A DNA stretch of 64,000 bases, taken from Xanthostigma xanthostigma. Lineage: Eukaryota; Arthropoda; Insecta; Raphidioptera; Raphidiidae. Positions within the stretch are counted from its first letter, which is position 1; each line of letters begins with the position of its first letter. The notes beneath the pieces are model-generated. The model ran no database searches. It saw only the letters and a list, made by a program, of their open reading frames with translations, and had not been told where the DNA came from. A program made the position numbers and the translations under genes. The stretch is from contig OY754464.1 of NCBI GenBank assembly GCA_963575645.1, positions 78,280,948 to 78,344,947 on the forward strand. The letters run 5' to 3'. Of the stretch, positions 20,512 through 30,616 are shown one piece after another.

Positions 20512-21010
20512 GTCTGATACCTATTTCCTCTATGACTTTTCTTGATTTTGGGGCGTTTTCCCTCTAAAGTTTCCGAACGATGTCGTTTTGACGACATGTA
20601 AAAATTTATAGATAGTGTTTGTTATTTTAATTGGATAGCTTAAAAACTCCAACCAAAACGCTAAAATAATGTTCTGTGACAAATAACATGAACCATTTAA
20701 AATGTCTGACACCTCGAATATGTCGAACATATTCGAGGTGTCAGACATTTTAAATGGTTCATGTTATTTGTCAGAGAACAATATTTTAGCGTTTTGGTAA
20801 GTTTTTAAGCTATTTTATTAAAAAACAAACAGTATCTATAAATTTTTACATGTCGTCAAAACATCTTTCGGAAAATTTAGAGGGAAAACGCCCCAAAATC
20901 AAGAAAAGTCATAGAGGAAATAGGTGTCAGACTAGGCCTAATGAAACCATATACAAAGTTTGGGGAGAGTATGTGTCAGTAAATTTTTTGCCGACGGGCA
21001 CTCTGACTAT
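20512..21010. mobile_element. Large hairpin derivative of the GTGCCCGTC element
   Basis: 20512-20721 and 20722-20933 are near-perfect inverted copies about 210 bp long, meeting at CTCGAATATGTCGAACATAT. The right arm continues to the element end GACGGGCACTCTGACTATA at 21010. The left arm lacks that end. The single-arm relative is 6798-7123, so this copy arose by inverted duplication. Confidence 0.8.
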
Positions 21011-21289
21011 AAACCCGACTACTAAAAAGTATATTGCACCACACTGGCCGAAAGTTTGATATCTTGCACTGCGCGCCATGGTGCCTGAGGCGAACCCGAT
21101 GGCATCATGACGTGCAGTGTTGTTCGATCTGTTCATGCTAGCACGTTTGTTGTGGGTTTTTAAATGTTCAAGTGTATTGCTGTAAAAAGCACTAGTAACG
21201 GACGCATGTTAGATCTGTTGTGCGTAGCACGTTTGTTATGGTTTTTGCAATTATTTTTTTGTGCAGTGCAACGCCCCCTGGGGCGTTAC
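21011..21289. repeat. Partial foldback plus short direct repeats
   Basis: 21028-21120 matches one arm of the MITE at 4862-4987. Further on, a motif ending GCACGTTTGTTGTGGGTTTT (21132) recurs as GCACGTTTGTTATGGTTTTT (21227), and CGCCCCCTGGGGCG near 21272 is a palindrome. Confidence 0.45.
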
Positions 21290-21470
21290 TATGGTAACAT
21301 CTATCCAAGAACCATCGGAGATGAATTACAAACCCTTTACAGAAAGCCGCATCTGAATTGATCAAACTGTTTTCCAGATAAATGGCGACATTCGAGTGCA
21401 CAAACAAACAAACTAACAAATAAACAATCTTTCAGGCTAAACGCATATACCTTCGTCGCGGGTAATAACT
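21290..21470. repeat. Dispersed repeat with AAATGGCGACATTCGAGT
   Basis: The core CAGATAAATGGCGACATTCG, then ACAAACAAACAATC and AAACGCATATACCTTCG, is shared with 48058-48215 and 49385-49510, and partly with 15622-15690. Confidence 0.65.
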
Positions 21471-21810
21471 TTATGATACAAACTTGAACATCGCCGTTTC
21501 AACCAGTTCGCGCGCAATGCAAACGCATGTGTATGTGTGTGTAAAGTGAAGAGAGTGAGGTAAGACAATTGTTACGAGCGCGTGTTGTGCGGCATTACGC
21601 TGGTATAGATACGCGGAAGAATGCACTCGTCGCCATCGGCATTGGGGCTGTTCTGTTCTGGTATGTTGTGTTATTGTAGAGTACGATAATACCGCCATTG
21701 ACTTAGTCATAGAATAGACTACGCAACATTGCAACAATATATGTGAAGTATTGCTCAAAAAAATTAATTTAAAAAGGATAGTATTTAACGCGGCGACAAA
21801 TTAATAATAA
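21471..21810. other. No recognised gene
   Basis: Moderately GC-rich sequence with a GT-rich stretch near 21520. Open frames here show no family features. Confidence 0.3.
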
Positions 21811-21895
21811 CAATTACGGGGTCGTGTCGATGCGATGGCGTTTTAATATTACGGTTATATTAAAACGCCGTCGCATCGACACGACCCCGTGATTG
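21811..21895. repeat. Near-perfect palindrome
   Basis: CAATTACGGGGTCGTGTCGA continuing TGCGATGGCGTTTTAATAT is repeated inverted after a short loop. A third, direct-sense arm copy lies at 21949-21988 with its flanking TTTTAAAGAAC. Confidence 0.8.
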
Positions 21896-21995
21896 TTTTC
21901 TAAAGAACTTCCTCCAAACGCCATTCCCTTTTTACTGCGCAAAAAAATACCATCGCATCGACATGACCCCGTAATTGTTTTTTAAAGAACTCTCC

Positions 21996-22324
21996 CCCAA
22001 ATCTTTGTCACCCCATTGTTAATATTAGTGGCCATATCATTATTTATAGTACCTTCCCTATGATTTCAATTGACTTGTTTAATATGATCGCTCCCTTAAA
22101 GTAGCGGCCATTATTTTATTGTTATAATACCTTGCGTTTGAAGCGCATCTAATATTATAATTATTGCCAAAATATTAAATCGCTGTCAAGTTATTTTTTT
22201 AGTTGCAAATAGTTAGTCGCCCTTTAAGTTGTTAGTCACCAGGAAAATTATTTCCCATTTAAGAAAACTCAAAAAAGCAATGTATAGCAATGTATATTAA
22301 GAAGTAAAAAATAATTTTTAAATA
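21996..22324. other. No recognised feature
   Basis: AT-rich, no supported gene or repeat. Confidence 0.35.
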
Positions 22325-22545
22325 CAGCAGAACCTCTTTAAGTCAAACCTCGATAAGTCGAAAACCTCTAAAACTTGAAAAAATGTTTTGTTTCCTTCCC
22401 TTCAAGCCTTAAAACTTCTCGATTACTCGAAATCTCAACCCTCTATCAGTGAGTCCGTACAAGCCATTTCGGTACACATTTTTCCTCCATAAGTCGAAAA
22501 AATAAATTGGATCTCTGTATCTCGAACATAGCAGCTCAAAATTAG
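22325..22545. mobile_element. Pogo/Tigger-like end fragment
   Basis: CAGCAGAACCTCTTTAAGTC followed by AAACCTCGATAAGTCGAAAA, and near the other side CTCCATAAGTCGAAAAAATA and CTGTATCTCGAAC, have the repeated AAGTCGAA pattern of pogo-type TIRs. The right terminus is not clear. Confidence 0.5.
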
Positions 22546-22551
22546 TTAGAA

Positions 22552-22932
22552 TCATATACTTTTATTCTATACTGAGCATAGGAATAAAATCGCAATCGAA
22601 CTATTAGGGTGCTTTTTACGCCGTAAGCACTGGCGTATCCAGGAGGGCAAAACAAGCACGGGGGACCCGGCTTAAGAAATTTCTAATTTGTCCCCTCCTA
22701 GGTCACAAGCTGGGTACGCCCATGTTAACGTCATAGAAAAAGACAAAGTTTTTGAAACATAGATACTTTATTCAGATTGAATGCAAGTACATCAACCAAT
22801 GCTATCAACGGAAAAATCAGGGAATTACATCGAAGAAAGAGACGCAGATATATTTTCGATACGCTTTGTTGCGTTCACTCACCGCACATTGAGTAGATAG
22901 GCAATGATTCATATAGTTAATTAATAGATATA
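22552..22932 (+). mobile_element. CACTGGCGTATCC family element
   Basis: It is about 380 bp and nearly the same as 49725-50112, with partial inverted copies at 16772-16890 and 25096-25345. Internally, CACTGGCGTATCCAGGAGG and AGCTGGGTACGCCCATG form inverted ends, possibly a smaller element carried within the larger repeat. No coding sequence. Confidence 0.65.
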
Positions 22933-23349
22933 TGGGTAATACTAATACGCAATCCATGCTCTACAATCTACATCAATGGTAATAGCAGAGAGTACCGTCA
23001 TAGCTACGCCGCGCCGTCTTTGCTCTAAACTATATCATGATGTCTACAATTTATTATTGACCGGCAAGAACAAAGATGAAAATCAAGCTTTTTGATTGAA
23101 TTATTTAATCCCAATAAACCTCACAATTATTATCACTACTAAAAAAATCACTTAAAACTTGATTAAATTTAGTGGGTTGGCCGAGCGCGCGTTTGCTCCC
23201 GTTTTCGACCACTTGACATTTCATTCTGTTTTTTTTGTCTGTCCTTCGGTAGAAGTGAAACTTTTTTTTTATTAATTGACTATTTTTCTTATAACCCAGA
23301 GAAGAATCATAAGGTTAATTTTCAACTTGAAGCCTAGAGAAAGCTGTAA
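22933..23349. other. No recognised feature
   Basis: No supported gene or repeat. Confidence 0.35.
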
Positions 23350-24772
23350 AGCAGTTTTTAGGCGCGATTAGCGAAGCTAAAGCGCCTTATATGTACTCGC
23401 TTTGTCTGTGAATCTGTGAGTCACGCTTTTTGTATCCAGCGTACAGTCCAAACGCCTTAACCGATTTTAAAAAACTTTTTTTTGTTCGATTCATCTCCGG
23501 GTAACTTAAATCCTAACGTCGCCCGATTTTTGAATTTTGACCCCAGAGCGGAGCAATAAAGAAAAAACGAAGTTTTTTGCTTATAACTCACTCAATTTAA
23601 ATCAGATCGGTTCGAAACCTGTCTTAAACGAAAGAGGAGAAAATTTTACATAAATTTCGTACAACAGAATTTGCCAAAACAGGTTTTTTATACAAATTTA
23701 TTTAGAAATAAATTCAATTTGATATAATCGATGGCAAACATCTTTCGGTTATCTCTCTCTGTTGCACGGTTTAATATGGTAATATAAAGATTACGTTTGT
23801 TCTGTATTAAAATAAAACGATTGCATTTGTTCAAAAACGGATGGCATTTCAAATATTTGTGAAATGCAACGCCTTCTGAGTTAACAATTTGAATAACTAA
23901 TTATTAGAACATAATACCTACTTTGACAGATGCAAACGTCATTTTTGACATTTCTTACCATTCCGACACCACGGATGAGCGGATTGAAACCAAATTTTGG
24001 GAGGATGTTTAATATGCAAATATGAAGTGGCCTATTGTTTTTTGGGAACATCGACGCATGCGTAAAACAGTATATCTTTTATAATGTTGTTTTAGATAAT
24101 AATAATATAGTTTTTAAAAAGACATTATTTTATCTATTTTTACATGAAAGTTTTGTAATTTTTTTGGGGAAAATCGGCGCATGCGCAAAAGAGATATGGG
24201 CTATGACGTTGTTTCTTATATAAAAATGCTTTACATTTCATAACGGTTGATTATTCTATCTGTTTTACAAGAAAGTTTTGTAATTTATTTTTGGGGAAAA
24301 TCGGCGCATGCGCAAGAGATATTATGTGCTATAACGTTTTTTATATAACAATGGTATACTTTTCATAGCGGCTTATTATTCTATCTGTTTTACAAGAAAT
24401 TTTTGTATTTTATTTCGGGAAAAATCGGCGCAGGCGCATCAAAGATATATCTTATTACAAAAAATAAAATAATAATAAAAAGAAAGTTTTTATTGAAATG
24501 TACCAAAATGGAAATATAATTATTTTAATAATTTAGGGTAATAATTATAAAAAAGTTGGTTGTGACTAATTATTAATAAATTATTAAAATGATTTTTTCC
24601 TTTCTGCGTGTTTCAATATTTTCAACTGTAATTTTTTTCGTAGATTAAGTTAATTAAATTATATTATTAAGCTCAAAGTGTCGTTAAAAATATACAACAA
24701 TTTTCAAACATAACGCCGGGGTATATTTTATAGAATTTCGCGCCTTGTAATTCTTGAATTACTTGTGCCTTC
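23350..24772. mobile_element. Dispersed repeat with internal tandem array, second copy
   Basis: 23580-24030 aligns with 5290-5790 and the tail (ACGCCGGGGTATATT, TTGTAATTCTTGAATTACTT) aligns with 6420-6475. The head differs (GGCGCGATTAGCGAAGCTAA), so two subfamilies share the middle and tail. A tandem array occupies 24045-24440. Confidence 0.6.
24045..24440. repeat. About 125-bp tandem array with GCGCATGCGC palindromes
   Basis: Four units start near 24051, 24175, 24302 and 24427. The palindrome varies (CGACGCATGCGT, GGCGCATGCGCA, GGCGCATGCGCA, GGCGCAGGCGCA). It is the same satellite as 5812-6400. Confidence 0.75.
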
Positions 24773-25095
24773 AAACAATATTTTTAAAAATGAAAATATC
24801 TTAACTTTCTGGGGAGTTTATATCTATGAACTTATAACGTTTCTTTACAATTCGAATTTATTGGTAACTAACAAAAAAAAAGTTAAAAACTATATTACAA
24901 GACACAATAAATTATTATCTATAAAACATAGAACATCCTTTTACGAAAAACTGCCTCTTTGAAGAAATGTACAAATATAAATTCCCTATAAACGGCCTAA
25001 AAAAAACTGCACCGTATAAAAATAATTTGTAAAACCAATCGTTTGTAATTGTCGTTTGTAACCAATTTTAATTATTGGATCAGTAATAAATTATC
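24773..25095. other. No recognised feature
   Basis: AT-rich sequence without supported features. Confidence 0.35.
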
Positions 25096-25345
25096 TTATC
25101 TTATAAGAATCATTGTCTATCTACTCAATGTGCGGTGAGTGAAGATTTCTCCGATGATAGGATTGGTTGATGTAGTTGCATTCAATCTGAAAAAAGTATC
25201 TCTGTTTCAAAAACTCTGTCTTTTTCTATGACGTTAACATGAGCATACCCAGGTTTTAGCCCAGGATTAAAAATTTCTTAAGCCGGATCCCCCGTGCTTG
25301 TTTTGGCCCCTAGATACGCTCATGCTTACGGCTTTAAAAAAGACA
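25096..25345 (-). repeat. Partial CACTGGCGTATCC family element, inverted
   Basis: It contains the inverse of blocks of 22552-22932 (CAATGTGCGGTGAGTGAAG, ATAGGATTGGTTGATGTA, ATCCCCCGTGCTTGTTTTG), with an internal deletion. Confidence 0.6.
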
Positions 25346-25468
25346 GAAATATACAAATCTTTTTATTATTTTTTAATTTTTTGACAATAATTTAAAAATT
25401 TAAAGCGAATAATTTTAAATACGAATTAGAAATTGTTATTAATTATTTTTATATTTTTTAGATCAGTT

Positions 25469-25500
25469 CTGAAGAAGATCCAAATTCGGACCGAAACGTC
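25469..25500 (+). ncRNA. Hammerhead ribozyme-like motif, decayed
   Basis: CTGAAGA (25469-25475), a stem II with one mismatch (GATCC with GGACC), then GAAACGTC (25493-25500). Downstream sequence (TCTGAAAAATTGGTCGATAA) is shared with the motif at 28225, so both come from the same Penelope-like lineage. Confidence 0.5.
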
Positions 25501-25557
25501 AATGTATTAATTATTATTTTTTGTTAATATATTTGTCTGAAAAATTGGTCGATAATT

Positions 25558-26055
25558 TTATTTATTCAACACGCGTGAGTAATATGTAATTTCGGAGCCC
25601 TGCTAAACTCGGGTGAAATAATAAATTACTTCATGTTGACGTGTAGAGTGCTAATAATAAGCCGTACAGTGTGATAATGAATTTTCTGGACCAATAGAAA
25701 CTCAGTAGCAAGCCAAAGCGTGAAATAATGAAAAAAACTGCACGCAGCTTCTGGACCAATAGGAACGTGGTAGGCGGTATTGTATCGCAATTCAGTGAAA
25801 GTCATGGCAATCCTGTGTGCATACACTGACGGTGGGTACGTCAATCAATGAAGTGATTTATTATTTTTCCCTCTTTTATCAGGGCCCCGATTACATATTA
25901 CTCGTGCTAGTTGAATAAAGTATTATGTGCGACCATTGATCGAAGGAGAATATTCCACTCGCGTGCGCTTTACCGCACTCGCTACGCTCGTGCGGCAAAT
26001 TTCACGCTCATGGAATCTTCTCCTTCTCTCACTAGTCGCACAATATACTATTATT
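25558..26055 (-). mobile_element. Hairpin-headed TTATTCAAC family, copy 2
   Basis: Read on the minus strand it has the head hairpin (right side here, CTCTCACTAGTCGCACAATA), the body and the GCGTGTTGAATAA end (25558). The body includes TTCTGGACCAATAG twice, as in the copies at 62345 and 62869. Confidence 0.7.
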
Positions 26056-26425
26056 GAAGACAAAAATATATCTTTGCACCTTAATGATACACAACGTGTT
26101 CCGGTCTATGATTATATAATTCCCTACTCTTTGATCACGGTGTACATCTCAACGGTGACTTTTGAATAAGCCAATAGATTATTGTCCATAGAGAGTCATG
26201 AAAGAAATAGCGATTACTTCACAGGCATATAATTTATGTTCTCTTCATGCTGTCTGTGGGCAGCAGCAGGACACGCCTTCTCTCTAACCTTCCACTATAA
26301 TCTAAATGATTCTCATAAAAATGTTGTTTACCGCATAATATTATTGTATATAGAAGTTCTATGGTCTATAGACTCCGTCTATACAGACCGAAGGAATGTC
26401 AATGCTTGCAATCTCTATAATATAC
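26056..26425. other. No recognised feature
   Basis: No supported gene; the open frame at 26236-26463 enters the adjacent hAT element. Confidence 0.35.
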
Positions 26426-26521
26426 GTGTACAGCAGAGGTCCCCAAACTTTTTTGTCTCGTAGACCACTTGCCATGTTTTTCGGTTTTGGGTAGACCCCC
26501 TGCTTATCTGATACTGATTTT

Positions 26522-27370
26522 GGTAATTATTTACTTTCGAGGTCACCTGGTTTTTTGGCTCTAGAAAATCGAAAAATCATCCGATTTCGATGAATTTTTT
26601 TTCAAAATTTTCGTTTTTATGGCGGATTAATGGAAAAAAATACGAAAATTGAAAAAATCAATATATCTCACAGTTTCATGACTTTAAATGCAAAAAAAAA
26701 TTGACTTTCTACATATAATCCTTTATAACTGTTTCTGACGTCGTGGAATCAAGTTCGAATATTTTTTTTCGCAATCTACATAAAAAAATGAATATTTTGA
26801 AAAAAAAAATTTTCAAAAAAGTTAATTTTTTTTTTTTAAAAAACAATTCCGGGGTGAACGATAAACGGGTATGCTAATTGTAATTCCGGGGTGAACGATA
26901 AAGGGGTATGCGAATTGTAATTCCGGGGTGAACGATAAAGAGGTATGCGGATTGTAATTCCGGGGTGAACGATAAAGGGGTATGCGAATTGTCTCGCAGT
27001 GAAACGGGAAGGGGCAAATGTGGAGTTTTTAAAAAAACAATTCCGGGGTGAACGATAAACGGGTATGTGAATTGTAATTTCGGGGTGAACGATATAAAGG
27101 GGTATGCGAATTGTAATTCCGGGGTGAACGATAAAGGGGTATGCGAATTGTCTCGCAGTGAAACGGGAAGGGGCAAATGTGGAGTTTTTAAAAAAACAAT
27201 TCCGGGGTGAACGATAAACGGGTATGCGAATTGTAATTCCGGGGTGAACTAATTTTTTTCATAAATCCGCCGTAAAATGGAACTTTTTGAGACCGAGATC
27301 ATTGAAATCCATCTATTTTTCGATTTTCTAGAACCAAAAAACCAGGTGACCGTGAAAGTAAATAATTACC
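26522..27370. mobile_element. Long-TIR element nested in the hAT, 8-bp duplication
   Basis: Its ends GGTAATTATTTACTTTC and GAAAGTAAATAATTACC are inverted. The TIRs continue for about 120 bp with gaps (GGTCACCTGGTTTTTTGG, CTAGAAAATCGAAAAAT). It is flanked by CTGATTTT on both sides (26514-26521 and 27371-27378). The centre is a 37-bp tandem array. The superfamily is uncertain, but the 8-bp duplication allows hAT, P or Merlin. Confidence 0.8.
26848..27252. repeat. 37-bp tandem core with 48-bp spacer, higher-order array
   Basis: The core ATTCCGGGGTGAACGATAAA continuing GGGGTATGCGAATTGTA occurs nine times, in groups of four, three and two. Groups are separated by a spacer TCTCGCAGTGAAACGGGAAG continuing to a TTTAAAAAAACA run. 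The same core and spacer, inverted, form the array at 60057-60367. The open frame on the minus strand is only a translation of the repeat. Confidence 0.9.
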
Positions 27371-27947
27371 CTGATTTTTTGCAAATTCATTAATTTCAAA
27401 TGTATTTTTGACAACCGGTATAGTGCTACTCACTTTGAACGATTTAAATTTATAACGGTAGTGAAATGTAGTGTGAAATGTTTAGTTTTATACATTTATT
27501 AATTAGATTCAAATTAAACGAATCAAATTAAAATTTACTTTCAGTTACATAAAATAACTAAGCAAAAAATAAATGCTTTTAGTGTGAGGGATGAACCTGA
27601 TGCTTTAATAATAAATTTTCAACATTTGGCATCATTATTTAGTTAGATTTAATCTTAAATCTCTTCGGTTAACAATGTCCAGTATGTTTCTTTTTTTGTT
27701 AGGAGATTCACTATCTTTAACCCCCATTTTCATTTCATGGACCCCCAATTTTTTTTCCCGCTGACATGGAACTCTTGCAAATTGTCGTCGACTCCTGGGG
27801 GTCGATATAAACCACTTTGGGAATCACTGGTGTACAGCAAAAGCATACATTTGCCTTTTTTTTCGTCGAGATAAATTTCAACATTTCTCTTAGAGGTTGA
27901 CGCCAAGTTTTCTCGCGCTGTTAATTTTCAACATTGTGTATATCTAA

Positions 27948-28640
27948 CTAGCCGTTACCCGCGACTGAGACGAAACACGGACGCGTTCCCATTTATTTGG
28001 CATAGTTACTCCTTTTTCGACGTAGACCGCCCCCAATAAGTTTCAAAATTGATGACATTCACGTCATCAAACCTTGAAAATGACACCCATGTTGATTTTT
28101 AGACTATTTACCTCTTTTCACCCTCTGAAGGGATTGTTTTTGAAAAAGAGTGAAACGCGTGTTTATTTGTTTGTTGACAGGAGTAATCCTGCGCATTTTC
28201 GAATTGATACATCTATAAATATTTCTGAAGAAAATCCAAATCCGGATCGAAACGTCATCTTTTGTTATATTGATTTATATTTTTATATTATTTTTTGTCA
28301 ATATATAGTCTGAAAAAAATTGGTCGACAATTTTATTTATTTGAAGAGTTCTATTCAGACGTTAATCAAAGATTTGATACATCTATATATTATATGATTT
28401 CTCCACGCAAAATTTTGAACCCCCGTTACACGCTTTTAGGGGTTGAATTTTCAAAAATCGGTCTTAGCGGATGCTTACGTCGTAATAACTATCTGTGTGC
28501 CAACTTTAAGCTTTAATCCGTCCACTCGAGTTATACTATGTTTTTTTTGTAGGCAAGTTTTTAAGCTACAAATTTGATAACCACGATTTTTTCATAAACG
28601 AGACTTTAGCAATAAAACGTCTTTTGTGAGATTTCACCCC
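27948..28640. repeat. Helitron-like or LINE-like arthropod repeat with CTAGCCGTTACCCGCG end
   Basis: The left end CTAGCCGTTACCCGCGACTG resembles the family 2 terminus at 8593. Further on, CTGTGTGCCAACTTTAAGCT with TCCGTCCACTCG resembles a tail I recall as common in arthropod repeats. A hammerhead-like motif (28225-28256) sits inside. Boundaries beyond the left end are uncertain. Confidence 0.4.
28225..28256 (+). ncRNA. Hammerhead ribozyme-like motif
   Basis: CTGAAGA (28225-28231), a 4-bp stem ATCC with GGAT, then GAAACGTC (28249-28256). The 70 bp that follow are homologous to those after the motif at 25469. Confidence 0.55.
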
Positions 28641-28643
28641 GCG

Positions 28644-28967
28644 TAGAGTTACCATATGACAGGCGTTTGCCGCATTTGACAGGCATTTTAAGGTTTAGAC
28701 AGGCGTGCGGCCGGCATTGGTCTAAGACAGGCATTTTCAAATCTTGTGAAGATTTTTACGTTTATGTATTAGAAAAGAAAGAACTATTGAAAAAAATAAT
28801 GTCCTCTGACAAATACATATCAGTAATAAACATCCTTCTTCATTATTATCTGTTGGCTTTTACTTATTACCTATACAGCGTTTTGCTTTAGACAGGCATT
28901 TTTCTGAAAAATCAGGCATTTTAGGTACCATAGACAGGCATCCCTCTATTTACATATGGTAACCCTA
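28644..28967. mobile_element. hAT MITE with repeated GACAGGCAT
   Basis: The termini TAGAGTTACCATATG and CATATGGTAACCCTA are inverted. They are flanked by ACCCCGCG (28636-28643 and 28968-28975). GACAGGC occurs six times within 324 bp, clustered near both ends, as expected for subterminal transposase binding sites. Confidence 0.85.
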
Positions 28968-29018
28968 ACCCCGCGTAACATTTTTAGCGGCAAATTTATC
29001 CGTGGGGACTTTTGGTAT

Positions 29019-29335
29019 TGTTACACGCTCCCCGTTGCGACGACAAAGGAATTCATGAAACAACAATCGGCTCGTATTTCTAACAAAGATACACAGATTG
29101 TTGTAGATAAGTGTGCTAAATAAACTTTGGTGTGTTTATTGTGTTGTAAATATTTTGTGTACATAAATAGTGACTTTGTATTCATTATTACTTATTCTTT
29201 TATTTTATTAGTTAGAATTGTTGTTGTGTTTCTGTTACGTTATAGAGAAGTACTTTTGTTTGTTTATTTGTGTTGTTAACGTTTTACTATTGTAAATAAA
29301 TATTTTCCACCACGAACTTGAACAGTTTTGTTACA
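29019..29335 (+). mobile_element. Solo LTR with internal deletion
   Basis: It starts TGTTACACGCTCCCCG and ends GAACAGTTTTGTTACA, with GTAT on both sides (29015-29018 and 29336-29339). The 3' half matches the LTRs at 8774-9422 and 12335-12533. The TATA/initiator region seen at 10067 is deleted: CTAACAAAGATACACAGATT runs straight into TAAGTGTGCTAA. Confidence 0.75.
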
Positions 29336-29339
29336 GTAT

Positions 29340-29654
29340 ATTGTTTAGAACCAAGAAAGGAAAGTTCAAATCCAACTTTCTCCTAATTTTTCTACTCTGA
29401 TGTATTATGAGGAGCTTTGACTGTATTAGCAAACACTATACTGTCGGCAGGGTATGGTACTGGAGCCGAGTTTTTTTAAAAGATTATAATTTCATGAGGC
29501 GTCGGATCCTTCTTACAATATGATTACTGGGTTCTAGAGATAAACATTTATTTCTTGGAATAAAAAAATGCTGATAAAGTGCTTGGATTACCGTTTTATA
29601 TTACTATCTGTTGTGATGATGATCAGTTACATTTTACACCGTAACAGATAACTG
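29340..29654. other. No recognised feature
   Basis: No supported gene or repeat. Confidence 0.35.
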
Positions 29655-29893
29655 AAATTCGACTAATACACCGAACATAAGTAGTTATTTATTCGATCGA
29701 TACGTTCTACAAGTAGCTATTCCTCCGAATAAATAGAGATAACTCAAATCACAAAACACAATTATACAGGTATAAATCTATTATGTCTTACTTCGAGGGT
29801 ATAAATATGTATTATAAAATAATAATGGCCGCCCAAAAATCATAATACCTAACCTATAAACGTGGAGTATTATATCTACAGTTTGCTCTAGTG
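29655..29893 (+). repeat. Dispersed repeat, inverted partner of 7616-7862
   Basis: ACCGAACATAAGTAGTTATT, TTACTTCGAGGGTATAAATA and ATTATATCTACAGTTTGCTC are the inverse of blocks at 7616-7862. Confidence 0.65.
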
Positions 29894-30610
29894 AATTTAT
29901 TCATGTGTTGTTTATTAACCTTTTGTGAAGTGTATAGTTGTAAAACATTAAAGTTAGTGGAAGTTTTGCGTGCAATTGGGTTAGGATAAAACATTATTAT
30001 TTTGTGAAACTTTTTTTTGACGTCTACACTACCGCCATCGGTCGGATTTTTGGGTGAACGTCAAAATATTCAACAAAAAGAGCAACGTATTATTCTTGAA
30101 CTAACTTTTCTACTTGATATTTTGCTTGGTGTATTGAAAGTAAATTTTTTTCTAACGAATAAATTTGTTCTAAGATTAGTAACTTCTATCTTTAATAGTG
30201 TTTGGTGAATATGGGCATAAGAAATGTTAACTCGTTGAACATTTTTCAACGAAAATTAACCCATTTATTGAACTACATAAACAAATCATGTAACACGACT
30301 GTGTTATCGGTTAAACTGGAATGTTCATTTGAAAAGATAACAACCATAACATGTTATGAATCGCGAATGAAAACAAATATCGGAATTAAACGGGAACTAT
30401 ATTTTCTATCACCAAAATTTATATTTGTCATCAAGTTGTATCACCTAATAAATAGATCTATCGCCACGAAATATTTTCGTTCTCAGATAAACAAAAATTG
30501 TTCCCAGGTATGAATTATCAAATTAATGTTAATATATGTGTAAAATAAGAGATCGATAACCAAAAAAATTATATTGCATTACATGAATATAAACTTCGTT
30601 CTTATAATAA
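29894..30610. other. Unassigned, with a 103-codon open frame
   Basis: The frame at 30202-30513 on the plus strand shows no domain, and its last bases (TTCCCAGGTATGA) could be a splice donor. There is no supporting acceptor, homology or codon bias visible. Confidence 0.3.
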
Positions 30611-30616
30611 CAGTTT

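Larger units (their letters stand above)
26434..27829. mobile_element. hAT element with 8-bp target duplication, host to a second insertion
   Basis: The left end CAGAGGTCCCCAAACTTTTT and right end TTTGGGAATCACTG form imperfect TIRs of the hAT CAG...CCCAAAC type. They are flanked by GTGTACAG (26426-26433 and 27830-27837). Most of the interior is another element (26522-27370). No transposase remnant is recognisable in the rest. Confidence 0.85.

Noticed and set aside
26874-27176. 100-codon proline-rich frame (PLPVSLRDNSHTPLSFTPEL)
   Set aside because: It is a direct translation of the 37-bp satellite; the same peptide appears from the unrelated element at 60057.
30202-30513. 103-codon frame ending near a GGTATG donor-like site
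   Set aside because: No homology or codon pattern recognised; a single weak donor is not enough.
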